Assembly: GCA_046728155.1 (NCBI GenBank)
Contig: JBKPDY010000005.1
Span: 1 to 13,330, forward strand
Direction: 5' to 3'
DNA length: 13,330 bases
From: CAWDLX01 sp046728155
GTDB taxonomy: Bacteria > Actinomycetota > Actinomycetes > Mycobacteriales > Micromonosporaceae
In this document: positions 5,715-11,953 of the stretch, one piece after another
How the letters are laid out: each line of letters opens with the position of its first letter
Numbering within the stretch: position 1 is the stretch's first letter
The notes under the pieces: model-generated
Told to the model about the DNA's origin: nothing
What the model saw: only the letters and a program-made list of their open reading frames with translations
The model's database searches: none
Made by a program: the position numbers and the translations under genes

Positions 5715-7061
5715 ATGTCTGATGTGACGACAACCGCCGCGACAACCCCCGCGACCGAACCCAGGCCCGCCGTCCGTACCCGCAGCGCTCGGCTGATTCG
5801 CCTCCGCAGGCGTCGGCGAATTCATCCCGCCTGGTGGGTCGCGACGGTGGCGTTCATCGCGATCATCGGTGCGGCCGGGTTCCGAGCGACCCCGGGGCTA
5901 TTGATCAATCCACTTGAGGACGCCTTCGGCTGGTCGCGGGCGACGATCTCTTCCGCTGTGTCCGTGAACCTGGTGCTCTTCGGGCTGACCGCACCGTTCG
6001 CGGCGGCTCTGATGGACCGGTTCGGGATGCGTCGGGTCGTCGCGATCGCCCTCTGCCTCGTCGCCCTCGGCAGCGGACTGACCATTTTCATGACCGCGAG
6101 CTGGCAGCTCGTTGTGTGCTGGGGTGTCCTGGTCGGCCTTGGTACCGGGTCGATGGCGCTGGTCTTCGTCGCCACCGTGACCGGGCGCTGGTTCGTCCGC
6201 CACCGCGGGATCGTCACCGGGGTCCTTACCGCGGCCGGCGCGACCGGTCAGCTGATCTTCCTTCCGCTTCTGGCGGCACTGGTCGAGGCGTACGGGTGGC
6301 GCGCAGCGGGGCTGACAGTCGCGCTCGCGGCCCTGGCGGTGGTTCCATTGGTGATCTGGCTGTTGCGCGATCATCCGGCCGACGTCGGTCTGACGCCGTA
6401 CGGCGCACCGGCCGGGACTCCGGCGTCCAGGCCGGCGCCAGCGCGCGGTGCGGCCCGCCGTGCGCTACGGGTGCTGCGACAGGCCTCCGGCACGACCACC
6501 TTCTGGCTCCTCGTCGGCGGGTTCGCGATCTGCGGCGCGAGCACGAACGGGCTGATCGCCACGCATTTCATTCCGGCGGCCCACGACCATGGGATGCCCG
6601 AGACGACCGCGGCTAACCTGCTCGCCCTGGTCGGGCTCTTCGACATCGTCGGAACGGTCGCATCGGGCTGGCTGACCGACCGGTTTGACTCGCGTACGTT
6701 GCTCGGGACCTACTACGCGCTGCGCGGCCTGTCGCTCCTCGTTCTCCCGTCGCTGATCGCGGCCAGCCCCCACCCGTCCGTTCTGGTGTTCATCATCTTC
6801 TACGGCCTGGACTGGGTGGCGACCGTTCCGCCGACGATCGCGTTGTGCCGTCAGCACTTCGGCGCCGACGGCCCGATCGTGTTCGGCTGGGTGTTCGCCT
6901 CGCACCAGGTTGGCGCGGCCATCGCGGCGACCGGGGCGGGTGTGATCCGCGACGTGAGCGGCACCTACACGACTGCCTGGGTGGTAGCCGGCGTGCTATG
7001 TTTCTTCGCCGCGGTGATGAGTGTGCGCATCCGAACCACCGCGAGGCCGGCGCTGGTTTGA
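5715..7061 (+). CDS. MFS transporter, monocarboxylate-carrier-like
   Basis: The protein has 448 residues. A charged N-terminal tail (residues 1-37, Arg-rich 21-35) leads into the first membrane segment at about 42-64, and roughly twelve hydrophobic segments follow. The stretch FGWSRATIS and then DRFGMRRV (motif A, Asp101) is typical of the monocarboxylate/oxalate-formate branch of the major facilitator superfamily. A second motif-A-like TDRFDSRT is at 321-328. A polar central loop (about 218-258) separates the two halves. Substrate cannot be read from sequence. The gene lies 18 bases upstream of lhgO on the same strand, suggesting uptake or export of a 2-hydroxy acid or dicarboxylate. It is divergent from the GlxA-like regulator. 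The start is taken at ATG 5715, where the ribosome site is weak. Confidence 0.88.
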   Translation: MSDVTTTAATTPATEPRPAVRTRSARLIRLRRRRRIHPAWWVATVAFIAIIGAAGFRATPGLLINPLEDAFGWSRATISSAVSVNLVLFGLTAPFAAALMDRFGMRRVVAIALCLVALGSGLTIFMTASWQLVVCWGVLVGLGTGSMALVFVATVTGRWFVRHRGIVTGVLTAAGATGQLIFLPLLAALVEAYGWRAAGLTVALAALAVVPLVIWLLRDHPADVGLTPYGAPAGTPASRPAPARGAARRALRVLRQASGTTTFWLLVGGFAICGASTNGLIATHFIPAAHDHGMPETTAANLLALVGLFDIVGTVASGWLTDRFDSRTLLGTYYALRGLSLLVLPSLIAASPHPSVLVFIIFYGLDWVATVPPTIALCRQHFGADGPIVFGWVFASHQVGAAIAATGAGVIRDVSGTYTTAWVVAGVLCFFAAVMSVRIRTTARPALV

Positions 7062-7079
7062 CCACATCGGAGGGTCGAC

Positions 7080-8246
7080 GTGGGGTATCACGTGGTGATC
7101 GGCGGTGGAATCGTCGGACTCGCCACCGCGTACGAGATCCTGCGTGACCGTCCACATGCGAAGGTCACGATCCTGGAGAAAGAGGACCGTCTCGCCGGGC
7201 ACCAGACCGGGCACAACTCAGGCGTCATCCATGCCGGAGTCTATTACGCGCCGGGAAGCCTCAAGGCGAGGCTGTGCCAGGCCGGCTCACAGTCCATGGT
7301 GGACTTCTGCGCGAAGCATGATATCCCGGTACGGGTGACCGGCAAGCTCATCGTCGCCACCGACTCCTCCGAGCTTCCCCGGCTGGAGGCCCTGTACGAA
7401 CGGGCATCGGCGAACGGACTGCCGGTGCGGATGGTGACGCCGGTCGAGGCCCGCGAGTACGAGCCGAACGTCGCCTGTGTCGCCGCGACCCATGTACCGA
7501 CCACCGGGATCGTCGACTTTGGACAAGTGTCGCGTACCCTCGGCGAGTTGGTCTCGGCGGCCGGTGGTGAGGTGCGGCTCGGCACCCGGGTCACCGCGAT
7601 ATCAGACGACGTCGTGGAGACCACTACCGGAACGCTGCGCGCGGAGCACCTCATCAACTGCGCTGGCCTCTACGCCGACCGGGTCGCCCGGATGGCCGGG
7701 CTGGACGCGCCCGCACGTATCATTCCGTTCCGGGGCGAGTACTACGAACTGCGCCCCGACCGTCGTCCCCTCGTCAACGGGCTGATCTATCCGGTCCCGG
7801 ATCCGAAGTTCCCGTTCCTGGGCGTGCACCTCACCCGCATGATCGACGGGAGTGTCCACGCTGGACCCAACGCCGTCCTGGCGCTCGCCCGTGAGGGGTA
7901 CTCGTGGGGTCGCGTCCGCCCGCGCGATGTGGTCGACTCAGCCACGTACCCCGGCCTGTGGCGACTGGCCCGGCGCAATCTGCCGTACGCGTGGAGCGAG
8001 GTCCGCCGTTCCCTGTCCCGCAAGCGGTTCGCCCGGAGCGTTGCCCGGCTGGTGCCCGCGATCACCGCTGCGGACCTGGTCCGGGCAGGCGCCGGGGTAC
8101 GGGCGCAGGCAGTCTTCCCGGACGGCCGCCTGGTCGAGGACTTCCTCATCGTCCGCCGGCCCGGTCAGGTACACGTGCTCAACGCCCCCTCGCCCGCCGC
8201 CACGAGTTCTCTGGAGATCGCCAAGTACATCGTTTCCCAGCTGTGA
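7080..8246 (+). CDS. lhgO: L-2-hydroxyglutarate oxidase-like FAD enzyme
   Basis: The protein has 388 residues from GTG 7080, with ribosome site GGAGGG at 7069-7074. It is a DAO-family flavoprotein with N-terminal Rossmann motif GGGIVG (residues 8-13) and acidic Glu33 at the end of the second strand. The block GHQTGHNSGVIHAGVYY (40-56) is characteristic of LhgO/L2HGDH proteins, and NCAGLYADRVA and PFRGEYYELRPD follow in the usual order. LhgO oxidises L-2-hydroxyglutarate to 2-oxoglutarate, passing electrons to the membrane quinone pool or oxygen. Biological roles include metabolite repair and use of 2-hydroxyglutarate from lysine or glutarate breakdown. No csiD or glutarate genes are seen here. 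It follows the MFS gene closely and is probably cotranscribed. The family call is strong. The exact hydroxy-acid substrate is inferred. Confidence 0.9.
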   Translation: MGYHVVIGGGIVGLATAYEILRDRPHAKVTILEKEDRLAGHQTGHNSGVIHAGVYYAPGSLKARLCQAGSQSMVDFCAKHDIPVRVTGKLIVATDSSELPRLEALYERASANGLPVRMVTPVEAREYEPNVACVAATHVPTTGIVDFGQVSRTLGELVSAAGGEVRLGTRVTAISDDVVETTTGTLRAEHLINCAGLYADRVARMAGLDAPARIIPFRGEYYELRPDRRPLVNGLIYPVPDPKFPFLGVHLTRMIDGSVHAGPNAVLALAREGYSWGRVRPRDVVDSATYPGLWRLARRNLPYAWSEVRRSLSRKRFARSVARLVPAITAADLVRAGAGVRAQAVFPDGRLVEDFLIVRRPGQVHVLNAPSPAATSSLEIAKYIVSQL

Positions 8247-8267
8247 CGGTAGCTTGCCCGGCTCGCT

Positions 8268-8289
8268 GTACGGCGTCTCACTGCCGTAC
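8268..8289 (+). repeat. Inverted repeat after lhgO (terminator or operator)
   Basis: GTACGGC (8268-8274) and GCCGTAC (8283-8289) are perfectly complementary, separated by eight bases. The repeat starts 21 bases after the lhgO stop and ends 44 bases before the lipoprotein start. It has no T tract. It could end the MFS-lhgO transcript or be a binding site for the next gene's promoter. Confidence 0.4.
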
Positions 8290-8333
8290 CGTGATGCCAC
8301 CACCGGCCCGGACGACTGCAGGGGAGGCAGGCG

Positions 8334-8897
8334 TTGCGGCGTGCGTGCATCCGTCGACTGGCCTCGGCCTGTGCGGCCGCCCTGGTACTGGCCGCCGGCG
8401 GCTGTGGCCGGCTGGGCACCGGGGACCCGCACGGGGCGGCCAGATCACTCTCCTATGACTGGCCGGCCGCGGCGAACGGCGCGGTCTGTGGACTGCTCGA
8501 CTACGGCACGGTCGCCGAGGAACTCGGCACGACGTTCGACACCGCCGCCGGCGCGACGCTGGACGATACGTACACCTGCGCGGTCACCCGGGCCGGGCAC
8601 GAGTTTCCGGATCTGTCGCTCTCCCTCTCCAGTACCGATGCCGACGTAGTGATCTTCTCGGTCAGCGTGGCGCCGGACGGCTCGACCCCGGTGAAGGGGT
8701 TGGGCCGGGCCGCCTACATGCTGCAGATCCCCGCAACCAGTGGGAACGGACCGGCACTCGAGTACGGCTGGCTCTCGGCGAAGCCGCGCCTCTTCGTGGT
8801 CCGGTACACGTTCGGGCCGGGCGCCCCGGCGGCGGACCTCAGCGCGATGGCCCCGCGACTATTGACCCTCGCCCGACGGGTCGAGACGACAACCTGA
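8334..8897 (+). CDS. Putative secreted lipoprotein, DUF3558-like
   Basis: The protein has 187 residues from TTG 8334, chosen for the strong ribosome site GGGGAGG (8321-8327). Arg-rich residues 1-8, a hydrophobic core to about residue 20 and LAAGGC ending at Cys24 look like a lipoprotein signal peptide. The residue three before the cysteine is Ala rather than the favoured Leu, Val or Ile. The mature part has two further cysteines, Cys52 (VCGLLDYG) and Cys82 (YTCAVTR), likely a disulfide. Late motifs VKGLGRAAY and a terminal LLTLARRVE helix recall small actinobacterial DUF3558-type lipoproteins; that link is by eye only. It would sit outside the cytoplasmic membrane. Function is unknown. It is separated from lhgO by an inverted repeat, so it is probably its own unit. 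Confidence 0.75.
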   Translation: MRRACIRRLASACAAALVLAAGGCGRLGTGDPHGAARSLSYDWPAAANGAVCGLLDYGTVAEELGTTFDTAAGATLDDTYTCAVTRAGHEFPDLSLSLSSTDADVVIFSVSVAPDGSTPVKGLGRAAYMLQIPATSGNGPALEYGWLSAKPRLFVVRYTFGPGAPAADLSAMAPRLLTLARRVETTT

Positions 8898-8902
8898 GCC
8901 GG

Positions 8903-8940
8903 TCGCGTATCGACATCTTGGGAATCGAGTCGATACGAGA
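8903..8940. terminator. Strong inverted repeat in the convergent gap, likely bidirectional terminator
   Basis: CGTATCGAC (8906-8914) and GTCGATACG (8929-8937) are perfect 9-bp arms with a 14-base loop. Two more pairs form beyond a G-A mismatch (8903-8904 with 8939-8940). It begins six bases after the lipoprotein stop, where a terminator is expected, and the minus-strand ideR gene converges on the same gap. It lacks a T tract, which is common for actinobacterial stem-only terminators. Confidence 0.5.
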
Positions 8941-8989
8941 ACTGCGATCTTGGCCGCGGTTCCCGGAAATTGGATACGCACATCTGCGG

Positions 8990-9008
8990 CCGCGAACGAC
9001 GATCGCGG
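8990..9008. repeat. Inverted repeat in the lipoprotein-ideR gap
   Basis: CCGCGA (8990-8995) pairs with TCGCGG (9003-9008) across a seven-base loop. It is one of several stems in the 152-base convergent gap and may add to transcription termination from either side. Confidence 0.3.
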
Positions 9009-9026
9009 GCATTCTGACGCGAGTGT

Positions 9027-9045
9027 CAGCGGACTGCTGCCGCTG
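9027..9045. terminator. Hairpin just past the ideR stop
   Basis: CAGCGG (9027-9032) pairs with CCGCTG (9040-9045) around a seven-base loop, four bases beyond the ideR stop (9050-9052, minus strand). Its position fits a terminator for ideR. No T tract follows. Confidence 0.35.
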
Positions 9046-9049
9046 GGGG

Positions 9050-9733
9050 TCAGCGGGCGACGACGAAGACCCGGGAGGCTACCTCGCGCGGGAGCCGGAC
9101 GGAGTCGCCGTCGCGTTCCACCACCACCGAATCGGGCTCCTGGGCCACGACGACCTTGGCACCCGGGTCGACACCGGCGGCGTGCAACTGGCGCAGCACA
9201 TCGCCGGCCGTCTGCACACTCTCACAGATACGGGTGACGACCACCTTGCCGGCCAGCCCGGGGAAGGCGAGGTTGTGCTCCGGCCCGTCGGCGGTGGCCC
9301 CGTCCAAGACCGCGCCGTCGAACTCGTTCAGGCCCGGAATGGGATTCCCGTACGGGGATCGGGTCGGCCGGTCGAGCAGCTCGAACACTCTCTGCTCCAC
9401 CGACTCGCTCATCACGTGTTCCCACCGGCACGCCTCGTCGTGCGCCTCCTCGTAAGGCAGGCCGATGACGTTGACCAGCAGGAGTTCGGCGAGACGGTGC
9501 TTGCGCATGACGGCTACCGCCCGGGAGCGGCCGACATCGGTCAGGGCGAGGTGCCGGTCGCCCTCGACGTTGAGCAGTCCGTCGCGCTCCATCCGGGCCA
9601 CGGTCTGGCTGACCGTCGGGCCACTCTGGTGCAGTCGTTCCGCGATCCGGGCACGCAACGCCGGCACGCCCTCCTCTTCGAGTTCGAGGATCGTGCGCAG
9701 ATACATCTCGGTCGTGTCGACCAGGTCATTCAC
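9050..9733 (-). CDS. ideR: Iron-dependent repressor, DtxR/IdeR family
   Basis: The protein has 227 residues from GTG 9733, with ribosome site GGGAGG nine bases upstream. Residues 1-70 form the winged-helix DNA-binding domain (LRARIAERLHQSGPTVSQTV at 26-45). The dimerisation domain keeps every classical metal ligand at its DtxR position: His79, Glu83 and His98 for the ancillary site, and Met10, Cys102, Glu105 and His106 for the primary site. Residues from about 150 form the SH3/FeoA-like C-terminal domain. Members bind Fe(II) and repress siderophore and iron-uptake genes while activating storage. Full length and complete ligand set make this a true IdeR/DtxR rather than a manganese MntR type. 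It is divergent from the sulfurtransferase gene across 71 bases, in which I see no obvious iron box. Confidence 0.96.
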   Translation of the reverse strand: MNDLVDTTEMYLRTILELEEEGVPALRARIAERLHQSGPTVSQTVARMERDGLLNVEGDRHLALTDVGRSRAVAVMRKHRLAELLLVNVIGLPYEEAHDEACRWEHVMSESVEQRVFELLDRPTRSPYGNPIPGLNEFDGAVLDGATADGPEHNLAFPGLAGKVVVTRICESVQTAGDVLRQLHAAGVDPGAKVVVAQEPDSVVVERDGDSVRLPREVASRVFVVAR

Positions 9734-9804
9734 GGCCAGCGTCCTCCCGACTGAATACTACCCACGGCCACCGACAGAACTCCCTATGCGATCAACGGCC
9801 GGCG

Positions 9805-10644
9805 ATGGTGTTGACTGGACGCGTGGCTCTCGTCGATGTATCGGAACTCGACCGCCTGCTCGCCGGAGTTGATCCGCCAACGCTGATCGATGTCCGGTGG
9901 CGCCTCGGCGGGCCGCCTGGCCGGCTCGAGTACCTGGACGGGCACATACCCGGGGCGGCGTTCCTCGACCTCGACGCCGAGCTCTGCGGGCGACCAGGAC
10001 CGGCTGGCCGCCACCCGCTGCCCGATCCGGACGCCCTGCAGGCGGCGTTGCGCCGAGCGGGTGTCCGAACGGATCACCCCGTCGTCGTGTACGACGCCGG
10101 CGACGGGCCGGCCGCCGCCCGGGCGTGGTGGACATTGCGGTGGGCGGGGCACACGGCGGTGCGTGTGCTCGACGGCGGGTTCGCCGCCTGGCGAGACGCG
10201 GGGCGGTCGGTCGAGCCCCGCGAGGCCCTCCCGGCGCCCGGCGACGTCGTGGTCGCGCCCGGCCACCTGGCGGTGCTGGACGCCGCGAGCGCCGCCGCCA
10301 TCGCCCGTACGGGCAGCTTGATCGACGCCCGCGTCGGCGAGCGCTTCCGCGGGGAGATCGAGCCCGTCGACGCGGTAGCCGGACATATCCCCGGCGCGAT
10401 CAACATCCCCGCCACCGACCTGGTCGGACCCGATGGCCGGTTGCGGCCCGGCGACGAGCTGCGTGCGGCCTTCGAGCGGGCCGGCGTCACCGGTCCGGTC
10501 GGCGCCTACTGCGGCTCCGGAGTCACCGCCGCGATCACGGTCCTCGCGTTGCGTCTTGCTGGTTTCGATGAGGCCGCCCTGTACGTCGGTTCCTGGAGTA
10601 ACTGGGTCGCCGACCCGTCGCATCCCGTGGCGGTCGGCGCGTGA
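9805..10644 (+). CDS. sseA: Two-domain sulfurtransferase (3-mercaptopyruvate/thiosulfate type)
   Basis: The protein has 279 residues from ATG 9805. An alternative GTG at 9823 is in frame, and neither has a clear ribosome site. It comprises two rhodanese domains. The first (about 10-135: LIDVRWRLGG, DGHIPGAAFLDLD, VLDGGFAAW) has YDAGDG where the active loop would be, so it is catalytically silent. The second (about 155-275) carries the active loop CGSGVTA with Cys236. CG[SG]GVT is the pattern of mercaptopyruvate sulfurtransferases, whereas classical rhodaneses have CRxGVT. The enzyme moves sulfane sulfur from mercaptopyruvate or thiosulfate to cyanide, thiols or other acceptors in the cytosol. 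It is divergent from ideR and 70 bases upstream of acuC on the same strand. Donor preference is inferred from the loop only. Confidence 0.92.
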   Translation: MVLTGRVALVDVSELDRLLAGVDPPTLIDVRWRLGGPPGRLEYLDGHIPGAAFLDLDAELCGRPGPAGRHPLPDPDALQAALRRAGVRTDHPVVVYDAGDGPAAARAWWTLRWAGHTAVRVLDGGFAAWRDAGRSVEPREALPAPGDVVVAPGHLAVLDAASAAAIARTGSLIDARVGERFRGEIEPVDAVAGHIPGAINIPATDLVGPDGRLRPGDELRAAFERAGVTGPVGAYCGSGVTAAITVLALRLAGFDEAALYVGSWSNWVADPSHPVAVGA

Positions 10645-10655
10645 CCGAGCCGACA

Positions 10656-10685
10656 GCGAGTGAGCATCGCAGGGCCGTGAGGCCC
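10656..10685 (+). repeat. Hairpin-rich gap between sulfurtransferase and acuC, possible interspersed repeat
   Basis: GGGCC-GTGA-GGCCC (10672-10685) forms a 5-bp stem with a GUGA (GNRA-type) tetraloop. Just before it, GCGA (10656-10659) pairs with TCGC (10667-10670). The surrounding text, rich in GAGCG, GAGTGAGC and GGAGCG units, resembles intergenic repeats that I recall from other actinomycete genomes. That resemblance is memory, not a search. Its other possible roles are attenuation or stabilisation of a sseA-acuC transcript. Confidence 0.35.
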
Positions 10686-10714
10686 AAGGAGCGGAGCGGG
10701 CGCGGAGGCGAGCA

Positions 10715-11947
10715 GTGACCACGCCAGGCTCGACCGTCGTCGTCTGGACCGAGGAACTGCTCTCCTACGACCTGGGCGACCACCCACTCGATCCGGTGCG
10801 GGTGGAGCTGACGATGGCACTGGCCCGCTCGCTGGGCGTGCTGGACCGGCCGGGCGTGAGCGTGATCACACCAGAGCCGGCGAGCGACGCCGCCCTGACC
10901 CGCGTGCACACGCCGGCGTACCTGGACGCCGTGCGGCTTGCCCCGGGCGATCCGTTCTTCCAGGGCTGGGGCCTCGGCACGCCGGATAATCCGATCTTCG
11001 AGCGCATGCACGAGGCAAGCGCGTTGGTCGCCGGGGCGACGTTGCGTGCCGCTCACGCGGTCTGGAGCGGCGAGGCTCGTCGCGCCGTCAGCATCGCCGG
11101 CGGCCTCCACCACGCTATGCCCGACCGTGCGTCGGGCTTCTGCGTCTACAACGATCCCGCGATCGCGATCATGTATCTGCTGGACGAGGGTGCGCGGCGG
11201 GTGGCCTATGTGGACATCGACGTCCACCACGGCGACGGCGTCCAGGCCGTCTTTTGGAATGACCCACGGGTCCTCACCGTCAGTCTGCACGAGACCCCGC
11301 TGGCGCTCTTTCCGGGTACGGGGTTTCCGCACGAGACCGGAGGCGAGAAGGCGGAGGGCTCCGCGGTGAACGTCGCCTTGCCGCCCGGCACCGACGATGC
11401 CGGCTGGCTGCGGGCCTTCCACGCGGTGGTGCCTTCGGTGGTCCGGGCGTTCCGGCCCCAGGTGCTGTTCACGCAGTGCGGCGCCGACACCTACCGGCTC
11501 GATCCGCTGGCCGATCTCCGCCTGTCCGTGGACGGGCAACGCGCGTCCTACCTCGCGCTGCGCGATCTGGCCGATGAGGTCAGCGACGGGCGCTGGATCG
11601 CCACCGGCGGCGGCGGATACGCGCTCGTGGAAGCGGTGCCGCGGGCCTGGACACATCTGCTCTCGATCGCCACCGGTGAACCGTTGCCGCCGCTGACCGA
11701 AACTCCGCCGCAGTGGCGGTCGCTCGCGGCCGAACGACTCCACGTCGGACGGTCCGGTGGTCGGTCCCGGGTCAGGCTCCTGCCGAACGGCCCGGGTATC
11801 CCGTCGAGCATGACCGACGGTGTGACTCCCACCTTCCAGGCCTGGCAACCATCGGACGAAGGTGACGCCGTCGACCGGGCGATCCTGGCGACCCGGCGGG
11901 CGGTGTTCCCGCTGATCGGCCTCGATCCGTACGATCCGCGGGATTGA
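10715..11947 (+). CDS. acuC: AcuC-type protein deacetylase (class I HDAC-like)
   Basis: The protein has 410 residues from GTG 10715, with ribosome site GGAGG six bases upstream. It has the arginase/HDAC fold with the full catalytic set: tandem His132-His133 in GGLHHAM; zinc ligands Asp169 and His171 in DIDVHHGDGVQ; Asp263 in RLDPLADL; and the transition-state Tyr302 in GGGGY. Early motifs HPLDPVRVELT and LTRVHTPAYLDAV are typical of AcuC. AcuC proteins remove acetyl groups from lysines, classically reactivating acetyl-CoA synthetase. The next gene is the matching acetyltransferase, six bases downstream, so the two oppose each other on shared targets. The C-terminal 70 residues extend beyond the catalytic core, as in other actinobacterial AcuC proteins. 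The family call is strong and the target is inferred. Confidence 0.93.
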   Translation: MTTPGSTVVVWTEELLSYDLGDHPLDPVRVELTMALARSLGVLDRPGVSVITPEPASDAALTRVHTPAYLDAVRLAPGDPFFQGWGLGTPDNPIFERMHEASALVAGATLRAAHAVWSGEARRAVSIAGGLHHAMPDRASGFCVYNDPAIAIMYLLDEGARRVAYVDIDVHHGDGVQAVFWNDPRVLTVSLHETPLALFPGTGFPHETGGEKAEGSAVNVALPPGTDDAGWLRAFHAVVPSVVRAFRPQVLFTQCGADTYRLDPLADLRLSVDGQRASYLALRDLADEVSDGRWIATGGGGYALVEAVPRAWTHLLSIATGEPLPPLTETPPQWRSLAAERLHVGRSGGRSRVRLLPNGPGIPSSMTDGVTPTFQAWQPSDEGDAVDRAILATRRAVFPLIGLDPYDPRD

Positions 11948-11953
11948 GCCGTA

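Noticed and set aside
8918..9754. Plus-strand open frame (278 codons) opposite ideR
   Set aside because: The minus strand encodes IdeR with every metal ligand at its known position. The plus frame has no family features.
9734..9804. Search for an iron box (IdeR-binding palindrome) in the ideR-sseA gap
   Set aside because: No sequence close to the TTAGGTTAGSCTAACCTAA-type site is visible by eye, so autoregulation is not claimed.
10535..11848. Minus-strand open frame (437 codons) opposite acuC
   Set aside because: It is antisense to an intact HDAC-like gene with all catalytic residues. Low-complexity Arg-rich translation.
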